From assembly GCF_014646515.1 (NCBI RefSeq), contig NZ_BMNK01000002.1, positions 455,988-519,987 on the forward strand: a stretch of 64,000 nt of DNA, in the 5' to 3' direction. Below the pieces are notes generated by a model. It saw only the letters and a list, made by a program, of their open reading frames with translations. It was not told where the DNA came from and made no database searches. Of the stretch, positions 1 to 8,026 are shown piece by piece (the stretch's first letter is position 1; every line of letters begins with the position of its first letter). Source of the DNA: Nonomuraea glycinis. GTDB taxonomy: Bacteria > Actinomycetota > Actinomycetes > Streptosporangiales > Streptosporangiaceae. The position numbers and the translations under genes are program-made.

Positions 1-1
1 G

Positions 2-814
2 CTGGAACGCGACCTTGACGTGCCCCTCGTCCGGCGCGGCCAGCGCTTCGCCGGGCTGACCCCGGAAGGCGAGCGGGTGCTGCTGTGGGCGCAGCGCATC
101 ATCGCCGACGCCGACGCGTTACGCCAGGACCTGTCCAGGATGCGCGAAGGCTTGTCGGGCACGCTGCGGATGGGGGCGATCCCGACCGCGCTGACCGCGG
201 CCTCGCTCTTGACGACACCGTTCTGCGAGCGGCACCCGCACGTCCGGGTGTCACTGACGTCGCTGTCGTCGCGGGAGATCGCGCGGCGACTGACCGAGTT
301 CGAGATCGACATGGCGATGACGTACCTGGACGACGAGGACGACCTCGGCGAGGCGCGGGTCAGCCCGCTGTACGAGGAGCGCTACCTGCTGCTCACCCCA
401 TCTGACGGCGCGCTGGCCGGCAGGCAGGTGGCGCGCTGGGCGGAGGTCGCCGCTCTGCCGCTGTGCCTGCTCGCCCCCGAGATGCGCAACCGCCGCATCC
501 TGGACGCCAACTTCAGGCGGGCGGGCGCGGTGGCGGTGCCCGCCATCGAGACCGACACCGTCTCCGCCCTGTTCGCGCACGTGGCGACCCACCGCTGGTC
601 CAGTGTGATCGCGCACGCGTGGCTGCACATGTTCGGCGTCCCGGAGGGCATGCGGGTGATCCGGCTGGAGCGGCCCGCGCGCGAACCCCGCGTCGGACTC
701 GTGGTGGCCGGTACGGGCCCGGAGTCGGTGATGGCCAGGGCCGTGCTGGACATCGCCCGCGACCTCGACCTGCGCGAGGTGTTCGACCGGCTCACCCGCG
801 AGCACCTGACATGA
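2..814 (+). CDS. LysR-family transcriptional regulator (5' truncated by window edge)
   Basis: The reading frame is open from the first bases, so the start codon and most of the DNA-binding helix-turn-helix lie upstream of the window. What remains is the end of the HTH/linker (VRRGQRF..LTPEGERVL, a typical LysR wing and linker-helix pattern) and the whole effector-binding domain of about 220 residues. LysR proteins are usually tetrameric activators that sense a small molecule. The gene converges on a formate dehydrogenase, and a LysR-style T-N11-A dyad lies upstream of that dehydrogenase, so control of formate metabolism is the natural guess. The effector cannot be read from the sequence. The family call is solid; the target is inference. 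Confidence 0.85.
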   Translation: MERDLDVPLVRRGQRFAGLTPEGERVLLWAQRIIADADALRQDLSRMREGLSGTLRMGAIPTALTAASLLTTPFCERHPHVRVSLTSLSSREIARRLTEFEIDMAMTYLDDEDDLGEARVSPLYEERYLLLTPSDGALAGRQVARWAEVAALPLCLLAPEMRNRRILDANFRRAGAVAVPAIETDTVSALFAHVATHRWSSVIAHAWLHMFGVPEGMRVIRLERPAREPRVGLVVAGTGPESVMARAVLDIARDLDLREVFDRLTREHLT

Positions 815-855
815 ACGCACCGCGGCCGTGCGCCGCTGCGCCGCACGCGTTCATG
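810..855. terminator. Bidirectional hairpin between convergent genes
   Basis: A perfect 9-bp inverted repeat (CATGAACGC / GCGTTCATG) at 810-818 and 847-855 encloses a GC-rich loop with further GCGGC/GCCGC pairing. It sits in the 60-bp gap between the converging LysR and formate dehydrogenase genes and overlaps the LysR stop. There is no long U tract, as is common for actinomycete terminators. Confidence 0.55.
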
Positions 856-874
856 TGTGACCCGCGCCGCCCCG

Positions 875-2038
875 CTACTTCTGGCGGGTGCTGTAGGAGT
901 GCGCGCCGGCTCCGGCCAGGGCGCCGCCCTCGACGATGAGGTACTCCTCGCGGATGGGGGTCCCCGCCAGCCAGGCTTCGAGGATCTCGCGGGTGCCGGC
1001 GGCGTAGCGGGTCTGGGCGGACAAGGACGAGCCGGAGATGTGCGGGGTCATGCCGTGGTGCGGCATCGTCCGCCAGGGGTGGTCGGCCGGGGCGGGCTGG
1101 GGATACCAGACGTCGCCGGCGTACCCGGCGAGTTGCCCGCTCTGCAGGGCGCGCACGATCGCGTCGCGGTCGGCGATCTTGGCGCGGGCGGTGTTGATCA
1201 GGTACGCGCCGCGCTTCATGGTGGCGAGCAGCGCGTCGTCGAACAGGCCCTCGGTCTCCGGGTGCAGCGGGGCGTTGACGGTCACCACGTCGCAGTGCGG
1301 GACCATGGCGGCGGCGTCGGGGTGGAAGGTGAGCCCGAGCTCCTCCTCGACCTCGGCCGGCAGGCGGTGCCGGTCGGTGTAGTGCAGGTGCACGTCGAAC
1401 GGCTTGAGGCGGCGTAGCACGGCCGTGCCGATGCGGCCGGCGGCGACGGTGCCGACGTGCATCCCCTCCAGGTCGTAGGAGCGGGCGACGCGGTCGGCGA
1501 TGTTCCAGCCGCCGTCCAGCACGGTCCGGTGCGCGGGCAGGTAGTCGCGGACCAGGGACAGGATCATCATCACGACGTGCTCGGCGACGCTGATGCTGTT
1601 GCAGTAGGTGACCTCGGCGACGGTGACGCCATGGGCGATGGCGGCGTCGAGGTCGACGTGGTCAGAACCGATGCCGGCGGTGACGGCCAGCTTGAGCTCG
1701 GGTGCGCGGGCGATGCGCTCCGCGGTCAGGTACGCGGGCCAGAACGGCTGGGAGATCACCACATCGGCGTCGGCCAGCTCCCGGTCGAAGGCGGAGTCGT
1801 CGCCGTCCTTGTCGGAGGTGACGACCAGCGTGTGGCCGCGCTCCTCCAGGAAGCGGCGCAGGCCCAGCTCGCCCGAGACGCTGCCGAGCAGGTGCCCCGG
1901 GGTGAAGTCGATGCCCTTGGGGCTGGGCAGGGTCTGGCCGCCCGGGTATCCGGACAACTCGGGCAGGCCGTCGCGGGCGTAGGAGGCGGGGTATCCGTCG
2001 ATCGGGTCGTCGTACAGCACGCACAGCACCTTGGCCAT
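875..2038 (-). CDS. fdh: NAD-dependent formate dehydrogenase (D-2-hydroxyacid dehydrogenase family)
   Basis: This 387-residue protein is predicted to oxidise formate to CO2 with NAD+ as acceptor (EC 1.17.1.9), in the cytoplasm and without a metal cofactor. It carries the formate dehydrogenase hallmarks: AGIGSDHVDLDAA, the dinucleotide loop VGTVAAGRIG, the substrate Arg in INTARAK, the catalytic His in TPHISGSSLSAQ, and QPAPADHPW. The usual INTARGK reads INTARAK here. I chose the ATG at 2038 because GAGGAG lies about 9 bases upstream and the longer frame adds only a low-quality N-terminus; the length matches the family. It lies downstream of modC but 147 bases away with its own candidate operator, so it is probably a separate transcript. 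Confidence 0.93.
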   Translation of the reverse strand: MAKVLCVLYDDPIDGYPASYARDGLPELSGYPGGQTLPSPKGIDFTPGHLLGSVSGELGLRRFLEERGHTLVVTSDKDGDDSAFDRELADADVVISQPFWPAYLTAERIARAPELKLAVTAGIGSDHVDLDAAIAHGVTVAEVTYCNSISVAEHVVMMILSLVRDYLPAHRTVLDGGWNIADRVARSYDLEGMHVGTVAAGRIGTAVLRRLKPFDVHLHYTDRHRLPAEVEEELGLTFHPDAAAMVPHCDVVTVNAPLHPETEGLFDDALLATMKRGAYLINTARAKIADRDAIVRALQSGQLAGYAGDVWYPQPAPADHPWRTMPHHGMTPHISGSSLSAQTRYAAGTREILEAWLAGTPIREEYLIVEGGALAGAGAHSYSTRQK

Positions 2039-2110
2039 GAGCTTCGCTCCTCGTCGGTGGGGTGATCTCACTGTCCGCCGACGCGTATCCCCAGGTCAAA
2101 GCGTTTGTGT

Positions 2111-2142
2111 CTATCGGATGATAGGAGCCGCCTATGCCGATA
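2111..2142. promoter_or_regulatory. Candidate LysR-type operator upstream of fdh
   Basis: Overlapping dyads with CTAT/ATAG half-sites recur about every 10 bp: CTATC-N4-GATAG (2111-2124), ATAGG-N5-CCTAT (2121-2135, which contains the classic T-N11-A) and an outer TATCGG...CCGATA (2112-2142). The block lies 73-104 bases upstream of the fdh start, where LysR activators normally bind. Binding by the neighbouring LysR protein is inferred. Confidence 0.55.
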
Positions 2143-2185
2143 CGGGTCCGACCGGCGGAGCCTGACGCGGTCCCCCGCTCGGTGC

Positions 2186-3217
2186 TCATGCCGGGTAGGC
2201 GTGGGTTTCGGTGGCCTTGACCGAGGCCCAGATCTGCTGGCCGGGGGTCAGGTCGAGGTCGGCGACGGCGGCGGGGGTGATGTCGGCGAAGGCCGCGATC
2301 GGCCCGTCGAGGTGGACGCGGACGTTGTCGCCGTGGCGCTCGATGCCGTCGATGCGCGCCCGCCAGAGGTTGCGCGGGCTGCCGTCCGGCCGGGTGCGGT
2401 ACAGCGCCACGGCGGCGGGCGGGAAGGCGACGAACGCGGCTCCGTCGAGATGCTCGGAGCTGTGCAGGAGCAACTCGCCGACCTTGACCCCGGTTCCGTC
2501 GGCCACGCCGCGATACAGGTTGAGCCCGACCAGGCGGGCCACGTAGTCGGTGCGCGGGCGGCGGGCCACCTCGCCGGGGGCGCCTTGCTGGACGATGGCG
2601 CCGTGTTCGATGACGATCAGCCGGTCGGCCAGCACCATGGCGTCGAGGGGGTCGTGGGTGACCAGGACGGTGACGCCGTCGAAGTCGGCCAGATGGCGGC
2701 GCAACTCGGAACGGATCTCCAGTCGGGTGTGCGCGTCCAGCGCGGCGAGCGGCTCATCCAGCAACAGCAGTCGCGGTCGTACGGCCAGCGCGCGGGCCAG
2801 CGCCACCCGCTGCGCCTGCCCGCCGGACAGTTGGCGGGGCTTGGCGGCAGCGTGCCCGGCCAGGCCGACACGCTCGAGGAGGGCGGCGGCGGTACGGCGG
2901 GCCTCGGCCTTGGCCACTCCCTGGCAGCGCGGGCCGAAGGCGACGTTGTCCAGCGCCGACAGGTGCGGGAAGAGCAGATAGTCCTGGAAGACCATGCCGA
3001 TCGGCCGTTGCTCGGCGGCCAGCACGTGCAGTGGCTGACCGTCCAGGCTGATCTGCCCCTCGGACATGGCGGTCAGCCCGGCCAGGGCGCGCAGAGCGGT
3101 GGTCTTGCCCGCGCCGTTCGGGCCGAGCAGCGCGACCACCTCGCCCGGCGCGACTTCCAAGGTGAGGTCCAGCCGGAAAGCGGGCCGGGTGACGATCAGG
3201 CGGCCCCGCAGACTCAT
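2186..3217 (-). CDS. modC: Molybdate ABC transporter ATP-binding protein ModC
   Basis: This is the 343-residue ATPase that would power molybdate (possibly tungstate) import with ModB and ModA. It has Walker A GPNGAGKTT, the Q-loop region, signature LSGGQAQRVALARAL and Walker B LLLLDEPLAAL. The C-terminal roughly 120 residues form the TOBE/Mop-type oxyanion-sensing domain usual in ModC. The ATG at 3217 overlaps the modB stop (ATGA), which indicates translational coupling. The in-frame stretch upstream of this ATG is modB read in another frame. Confidence 0.93.
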   Translation of the reverse strand: MSLRGRLIVTRPAFRLDLTLEVAPGEVVALLGPNGAGKTTALRALAGLTAMSEGQISLDGQPLHVLAAEQRPIGMVFQDYLLFPHLSALDNVAFGPRCQGVAKAEARRTAAALLERVGLAGHAAAKPRQLSGGQAQRVALARALAVRPRLLLLDEPLAALDAHTRLEIRSELRRHLADFDGVTVLVTHDPLDAMVLADRLIVIEHGAIVQQGAPGEVARRPRTDYVARLVGLNLYRGVADGTGVKVGELLLHSSEHLDGAAFVAFPPAAVALYRTRPDGSPRNLWRARIDGIERHGDNVRVHLDGPIAAFADITPAAVADLDLTPGQQIWASVKATETHAYPA

Positions 3218-4077
3218 GGCGCGCTCACCCACCGATCCCGCAGGCTGGCCAGGACGATGACGGAGACGGCCAGCAGGACCAGGCTGAGCACGATCGCCGC
3301 CTCCGGCTCGGTCTCCAGGGCCAAATAGACGGCCAGCGGCATGGTGCGGGTGGTGCCGGGGAAGTTGCCCGCGAACGTGATCGTGGCGCCGAACTCTCCC
3401 AGCGCCCGCGCCCAGCACAGCACCGCGCCGGCCACGACCCCGGGCATGATGAGCGGCAGCGTCACCCGCCGGAAGATCGTCCAGCGGGAGGCGCCGAGGG
3501 TGGCGGCGGCCTCCTCGAAGCGCTGGTCGGCGCCGCGCAGCGCGCCCTCGACACTGATGACCAGGAACGGCATCGCGACGAACGCCTCGGCGATGATCAC
3601 CCCTGCGGTGGTGAACGGCAGCGTGATCCCGAAGGTGGCCTCCAGCCACTGCCCGACCAGCCCGCGCCGCCCGAGGACGAGCAGCAGCGCGACGCCGCCG
3701 ACCACCGGCGGCAGCACCAGCGGCACGGTCACCAGCGCCCGGACCAGCCGCCGTCCGGGGAAGTCCACCCGGGCCAGCAGCCAGGCCAGCGGTACGCCGA
3801 GCAGCAGGCACACCGCCGTGGCCACAGTGGCGCACACCAGCGACAGCCGCAGCGCCTCCAGCACGTGCGGCTCGGCCAGCCGCGCCAGGAGCGTGGGCCA
3901 GGGGGCGCGGATCAGCAGCCCGGCCAGCGGCAGCACCAGGAACACCAGCCCCAGCACCGCGGGCAACACCAGCACCCAGGGCAGCCGCCCGGAGGCCGCA
4001 CGGCCCGCGGGCCGACGGCCGGTGAGCCCGCGACGCGGGCCCACCGGGTCAAGCCGCTCCGGCGCAGAAGAGCTCAT
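3214..4077 (-). CDS. modB: Molybdate ABC transporter permease ModB
   Basis: This 287-residue inner-membrane permease has six hydrophobic segments after a basic, Pro/Arg-rich N-terminal tail of about 30 residues. The cytoplasmic EAA loop that docks with the ATPase is clear (EEAAATLGASRWTIFRRVTLP), and GEFGATITFAGNFPGTTRTMPLAVY is a stretch typical of ModB/CysT permeases. Its start is 8 bases from the modA stop and its end overlaps modC. The gene order modA-modB-modC and the TOBE-domain ModC make molybdate the likely substrate rather than sulfate. Confidence 0.92.
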   Translation of the reverse strand: MSSSAPERLDPVGPRRGLTGRRPAGRAASGRLPWVLVLPAVLGLVFLVLPLAGLLIRAPWPTLLARLAEPHVLEALRLSLVCATVATAVCLLLGVPLAWLLARVDFPGRRLVRALVTVPLVLPPVVGGVALLLVLGRRGLVGQWLEATFGITLPFTTAGVIIAEAFVAMPFLVISVEGALRGADQRFEEAAATLGASRWTIFRRVTLPLIMPGVVAGAVLCWARALGEFGATITFAGNFPGTTRTMPLAVYLALETEPEAAIVLSLVLLAVSVIVLASLRDRWVSAP

Positions 4078-4084
4078 CGGCGGA

Positions 4085-4879
4085 TCAGGGGGCCTCGAAG
4101 CCGGCCTTGGTCAGCACGTCCTTGCCCTGCTGCGACAGCACCAGGTCCACGAACTGCTGGGCCGCCGCACCGGCCGGGGCCTTCGCCAGGGTGGCGATGG
4201 GGTAGTCGTTGATCGCCTGGTCCGCCTCCGGGAACTCGATGCCCCGCACCTTGCCCGCCGAGGCGATCACGTCGGTCTTGTAGACCAGTGCCGCGTCCAC
4301 CTCGCCCAGCTCCACCTTGGTCAGCGTGGCCTTGACGTCCTGCTCCAGGGTGACCGGCGTGACCTTCAGCCCGGCCGCGTCCAGCGCCTTGACCGCCGCC
4401 GCGCCGCACGGCACCTGCTCGGCGCAGAGCGCCACCTTCACCTTGGTGTCGGTCAGGTCCTTCAGATCGTCCACCTTGGCCGGGTTGTCGGCCGGCACGG
4501 CGATCTGCAGCTTGTTGCGTACGAACGTGCTCGGCGAGCTTGCCGGCGACGCGTCGCTGACCGTCTTCATGGTGGCCGGGCTGGCAGCGGCGAACACGTC
4601 CGCCGGAGCGCCCTGGACGATCTGCTGGGCCAGGGTCGCGCTGGAGCCGAAGTTGAACCGCACCGTCGTACCAGGATGCGCGGCCTCGAAGACCTTGCCG
4701 AGTTCGGTGAACGTCCCGGTCAGCGACGCCGCCGCGAACACGGTCACCTCCTTGGCCTCGCCACCGGCGGAAGCCGACGCGGAAGTAGCCGGTTCGCCGG
4801 AACCGCAACCGGTCAGGCCCGCGAGCGCGAGCACGACGGGCAGGGCGATCGCCCAGCGGGAAAGACGCCTGAACACCAA
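4085..4879 (-). CDS. modA: Molybdate-binding lipoprotein ModA
   Basis: This 264-residue extracytoplasmic solute-binding protein starts at a GTG with GAGGAG about 10 bases upstream. A lipoprotein signal ends in lipobox LTGC near residue 25, so the mature protein would be tethered to the outer face of the membrane. Family signatures include VFAAASLTGTFTELGKVFE, FNFGSSATLAQQI and GAPADVFAAASP, which belong to ModA/WtpA-type oxyanion binders. It is the first transporter gene after the HTH-TOBE regulator, with a 9-bp gap. Confidence 0.93.
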   Translation of the reverse strand: MVFRRLSRWAIALPVVLALAGLTGCGSGEPATSASASAGGEAKEVTVFAAASLTGTFTELGKVFEAAHPGTTVRFNFGSSATLAQQIVQGAPADVFAAASPATMKTVSDASPASSPSTFVRNKLQIAVPADNPAKVDDLKDLTDTKVKVALCAEQVPCGAAAVKALDAAGLKVTPVTLEQDVKATLTKVELGEVDAALVYKTDVIASAGKVRGIEFPEADQAINDYPIATLAKAPAGAAAQQFVDLVLSQQGKDVLTKAGFEAP

Positions 4880-4888
4880 CGGGGCTCC

Positions 4889-5299
4889 TCACAAGTGACT
4901 GGCCACGCGTTCGTGACCGGGAATCTCCACGACGACGTTGGTGGACTTGATCACGGCGACCGCCACCACCCCCGCCTCCAGGCCCAGCTCATCGGCGGCC
5001 TGGCGGCTCATCAGCGACACCACCCGAAACGGCCCCGCGGCGATCTCCACCTGTGCCATCACCGCATCACGGATCACCTCGGTGACGATCCCGCGAAAGC
5101 GGTTACGCGCCGAGGTGCGACCACCGCTGTCGGTCTCCTCGATCTGCGAGCGGGCGAACGCGGCCAGATCCGCGCCGTTCACCCGCCGGTGGCCGTGCTC
5201 GTCCCGCTCGGCCCCCAGCCGGCCCGCGTCCACCCACCGGCGGACGGTGTCCGAGCTGACCCCGAGCAGCGCTGCGGCCTCACTGATCCGAAACGTCAT
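4889..5299 (-). CDS. Helix-turn-helix/TOBE molybdate-responsive regulator
   Basis: This is a small regulator of about 136 residues. The N-terminus (residues 1-50) is a MerR/excisionase-type HTH (FRISEAAALLGVSSDTVRRWVDAGRLGAERDEHGHRRV). The C-terminus (about 68-137) is one Mop/TOBE oxyanion-binding fold (NRFRGIVTEVIRDAVMAQVEI...VVAVIKSTNVVVE). It leads the mod operon, so it most likely senses intracellular molybdate and controls modABC, a role played by ModE elsewhere with a different HTH. The start is either GTG 5302 or the adjacent ATG 5299; AGGTGAGG lies just upstream, and I chose the ATG. Confidence 0.85.
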   Translation of the reverse strand: MTFRISEAAALLGVSSDTVRRWVDAGRLGAERDEHGHRRVNGADLAAFARSQIEETDSGGRTSARNRFRGIVTEVIRDAVMAQVEIAAGPFRVVSLMSRQAADELGLEAGVVAVAVIKSTNVVVEIPGHERVASHL

Positions 5300-5483
5300 C
5301 ACAACACCTCACCTTACCTCTCGCACATTCCACCCTGAAGCCCCGCCTTTGACCGCACCAGCGGCAAGATCCATGGCTCAGGCATGGCATCCACAAGATC
5401 GGAGAGCGCCCTCATGAGTACCGCGCGACTGCGTAGTCAGCCCCAGCACACCGCGACATCAAGGGCGCCGGCTCCGAGGCACC

Positions 5484-5705
5484 TCATCCGCCCGCGGCGT
5501 CCTCCGCCTCCCAGCGCAGCAGGTCGCCCGGCTGGCACTCGAGTGCCTCGCAGAGCATGGCGAGCGTCGTGAAGCGCACCGCCTTGGCGCGGCCGTTCTT
5601 GAGCACCGCCAGGTTGGCGGGCGTGATCCCTACGCGGCCCGCGAGTTCGCCCACCGACATCTTCCGCTTGGCCAGCATCACGTCGATGTCGACGACGATC
5701 GGCAT
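5484..5705 (-). CDS. Small XRE-family (YozG-type) transcriptional regulator
   Basis: This 73-residue protein is essentially one Cro/C1-type HTH (MSVGELAGRVGITPANLAVLKNGRAKAVRFTTLAMLCEALECQPGDLLRWE), the pattern of the small YozG-like regulators. Its ATG overlaps the stop of the upstream membrane-protein gene (TGATG), so the two are coupled. Pairs of a DUF2975 membrane protein and such a regulator are common in Gram-positive bacteria. The regulator probably acts on the palindromes at 6208-6244. Confidence 0.85.
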   Translation of the reverse strand: MPIVVDIDVMLAKRKMSVGELAGRVGITPANLAVLKNGRAKAVRFTTLAMLCEALECQPGDLLRWEAEDAAGG

Positions 5706-6196
5706 CAGATGACCTCGTCCAACTCGGCCCGCAGCCGCACCGCTTCGACGTCGCGCGCGACGGCCTGGGCGAGCAGCATCCGCAGCACGAGCACGATGAG
5801 CGCGACCCCCAGAATGGCCAGCCCGATCCCGCCCATGATGACGGTGACGCCCGGGTCGTCCCGCTGGCCCGGCGCATTGATGGCCGTGACCGTGAACCAC
5901 AGGAGGGCAGCCGCCACGATCGCGCCGATCACGGCGTCCACGTACCGGAAGGCGGCGGGGGAGAACACGGTGCCCCGTCGCACCATCGTCACCAGCCGCC
6001 ACACGCCGAACAGGGCGACCTGGACCGACACCATGCCCAGGACCGCGATCACGCGCAGCGGGGTCAGTGGGAGCGACCCGTCCTCCGGGTCGCTCCCACT
6101 GACCAACACCCACACCATCAATACCTGTACGAACACGGTGCCGGCGAACACCGCCACCAGCACAACGCGAAGCGCACGCACTGCCAGCTTTCCCAT
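5705..6196 (-). CDS. DUF2975-type membrane protein
   Basis: This 163-residue protein has four hydrophobic segments (about residues 9-33, 45-68, 85-108 and 120-142) and the layout of DUF2975 proteins, whose biochemical role is unknown. It starts at ATG 6196 with GGAAGGAG seven bases upstream and overlaps the XRE gene downstream. The partner regulator and the symmetric sites upstream suggest a self-contained sensor/regulator pair. No catalytic motif is visible. Confidence 0.75.
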   Translation of the reverse strand: MGKLAVRALRVVLVAVFAGTVFVQVLMVWVLVSGSDPEDGSLPLTPLRVIAVLGMVSVQVALFGVWRLVTMVRRGTVFSPAAFRYVDAVIGAIVAAALLWFTVTAINAPGQRDDPGVTVIMGGIGLAILGVALIVLVLRMLLAQAVARDVEAVRLRAELDEVI

Positions 6197-6207
6197 GCCA
6201 CTCCTTC

Positions 6208-6244
6208 CATCGAATTACGATGAAAATCTATCGAATGTCGATAG
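6208..6244. promoter_or_regulatory. Two palindromes upstream of the DUF2975/XRE operon
   Basis: CATCG-AATTA-CGATG (6208-6222) and CTATCGA-ATG-TCGATAG (6228-6244, perfect 7-bp arms) lie 12-48 bases upstream of the operon start, in a short AT-rich patch. They share an ATCGA core and are good candidates for the operator of the XRE protein encoded at the end of the operon. Confidence 0.5.
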
Positions 6245-6304
6245 GCTCGGCAAGAGTGGGAGTGAAGGGTCAGCGGTTTCGCACCGTGGCGATCCTGTGT
6301 GTCG

Positions 6305-6859
6305 TCAGGGGCGTTCTTCCTGCGGCTGAGCTGATGGCGGCCAGGTTCGCCGCCATCCGGTGACGATCAGCGTGACCAGCCCGAGCAAGGGCAACGAGCT
6401 GATCGCCCAGCTGATCCCCAGGGGCGGACCCGGTTGCTCGAGTACGGTGATCGCCACATCCCCCGTTCCCGATCCGCTGGGACCGTTGAGGGCGAATCGC
6501 ATCGTCCACCGTCCTTGCTGCGGCAACGCGTGGATGTCCAGGCCCCACACCTTGCGATTGCGCGGGTGGCGGACGAGGTTGTTCTGCTGCACGCCACCGT
6601 CGGGCGCGATCAAGGTGAGAGTGCCGCTCTTGCCGCCGATGCCGCCGTCGGGGGCGAACGTGAAGTCGAGCGACTGCATCGCTTTCAGGGGCCAGGTGCT
6701 GAAGCCGGCGGTGAGCCGGTACGGTCCAGCCTGCACCTGCTCGCTGTGGACGACCTTCACCGGCTCGTACGGCTGCGCCATGGCCGGTGCACCGGCCATC
6801 ACGCTGATCAGGCCGATCGCTCCGATCAGGTTGAGCAGTGTCAACGCGGTCCTGCGCAT
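6305..6859 (-). CDS. Secreted, membrane-anchored FixH/YtkA-like beta protein
   Basis: This 184-residue protein has an N-terminal signal (cleavage near AMA-QP), one beta-rich domain of about 110 residues and a C-terminal membrane helix (ISWAISSLPLLGLVTLIVTGW) followed by a basic, proline-rich tail. The domain pattern (QAGPYRLTAGFSTWPLKAMQSLDFTF...GRWTMRFALNGPSGSGTGDVAITV) resembles the FixH/YtkA/CopC-like immunoglobulin fold. It is the last gene of a four-gene operon, 4 bases after the polytopic membrane gene. I chose ATG 6859 because GGGAGG lies upstream. Function unknown; an extracytoplasmic metal or redox role is only suggested by fold and neighbours. Confidence 0.7.
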   Translation of the reverse strand: MRRTALTLLNLIGAIGLISVMAGAPAMAQPYEPVKVVHSEQVQAGPYRLTAGFSTWPLKAMQSLDFTFAPDGGIGGKSGTLTLIAPDGGVQQNNLVRHPRNRKVWGLDIHALPQQGRWTMRFALNGPSGSGTGDVAITVLEQPGPPLGISWAISSLPLLGLVTLIVTGWRRTWPPSAQPQEERP

Positions 6860-6863
6860 GGCG

Positions 6864-8015
6864 CTACCTCCCTTCCCGCGCCGGGGCGAGCCGCCGCAGC
6901 ATGTCGCCGAAACGAACGCCGAGGAAACCGGCGGCCACACCTGCCGCCAGAGCGCCGACCACCGTGACGACCAGGCCGAGAATCGCTCCGGCGGTCATGT
7001 CCACGGCGGTGGAGTCGGTGCCCGGAGGGGCGCCCAGGAACAGGGCTGCCTGCAGAGGCGCCGTCGCTGTGACGATAAAGCCTCCTATTCCACCCGCTAT
7101 AAGGCCATAGCGGACGGCGGACCGGTCCTGGCGCCGGGCGCGGGCCAGCAGCAGCTCCACGACGCCGGCGGCCAGCAGCAGGCACATCGGCATCATCACC
7201 GGCACGCCGGTGACGTAGTCGCGCATCGGCAGGTCGATCGAGTCCGCGTAGACCCGGGTGGCCCACGGAGAGAACCACCAGTAGAACGCCTGGAGCGCGG
7301 CCAATACCCCGGCGACGCTGAACGCGCCGCCCCGCCGGTCGAACAGCCGGGCACCCATCACCACGGTCAGCACCGACATGAAAGTCAGCCCGATCGTCGG
7401 AAGGTCGACCACGCCGCCGCCGAGGGCGCTCAGCCCACTGGTGGTCGCCGTGCTGAATCCGAGGAGTACGGCGAGCCCGACGACCGCGGTGACCGCACCC
7501 CACCTCTGGTCTCGGGCGGCCGAGGACACCATCACGGCGCCGGCCATCGTCAGCGTGATGGAGAGCAGGAACCCCATGTGCGGCGGTGATTCCAGCACCG
7601 CGTCGAATCCGTACAGCCCGTGCCACCACTGATCCCATAAACCGTAGATCAGGAACAACGCGGCGCCGACCCCCGAGACCAGATAGCCGACCGGAGCGGT
7701 GAACGTACGACCGAACACGCCGACGGCGTGGCCGCCGATGACCGGGTCCACCGGGTGTCCGCCCCGTTCCGCGGCGGTGGCCGCCAGCACCACGACCAGG
7801 CTCGTCACTCCGGCCACGGCGCTGCCCGCGTACAGCAGGAGGTGCGGCAACGTGAAGAAGGTGTCGGGCCCGACGTCGTAGTGCCACTGGATGTCCCAGA
7901 CGAGCCCGGTCAGCGACAGCAGCGTTCCGCTGAGCAAGGCACCGGCTGAGGGCAGTCCTTTCGATGTGGTCCTGGCCGTCCCGTCCGTTCGAGCGGACGG
8001 CGCGGTGATGTCCAT
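6864..8015 (-). CDS. Polytopic membrane protein with duplicated WD-WH-GxD-PH motif
   Basis: This 383-residue protein has about ten hydrophobic segments. Two stretches share one motif: W40-D41..W44-H45...G49-x-D51......P57-H58, and W127-D128..W131-H132...G136-x-D138......P145-H146, both at helix edges. Repeated Asp/His at fixed spacing in a membrane protein looks like a metal or heme site, or two pseudo-symmetric half-sites. I do not recognise the family with certainty. It lies between FixH/YtkA-like genes (11 bases after the small one) in a TetR-controlled operon. I chose ATG 8015; the longer frame adds a poor Arg-rich leader. Confidence 0.75.
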   Translation of the reverse strand: MDITAPSARTDGTARTTSKGLPSAGALLSGTLLSLTGLVWDIQWHYDVGPDTFFTLPHLLLYAGSAVAGVTSLVVVLAATAAERGGHPVDPVIGGHAVGVFGRTFTAPVGYLVSGVGAALFLIYGLWDQWWHGLYGFDAVLESPPHMGFLLSITLTMAGAVMVSSAARDQRWGAVTAVVGLAVLLGFSTATTSGLSALGGGVVDLPTIGLTFMSVLTVVMGARLFDRRGGAFSVAGVLAALQAFYWWFSPWATRVYADSIDLPMRDYVTGVPVMMPMCLLLAAGVVELLLARARRQDRSAVRYGLIAGGIGGFIVTATAPLQAALFLGAPPGTDSTAVDMTAGAILGLVVTVVGALAAGVAAGFLGVRFGDMLRRLAPAREGR

Positions 8016-8026
8016 GTCTCTTCCTT

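Noticed and set aside
2186..3835. A long minus-strand frame extending modC to 549 residues
   Set aside because: The extra N-terminal part is modB read in another frame (Arg/Ala/Gly-rich); a normal ModC starts at 3217 with an ATGA overlap.
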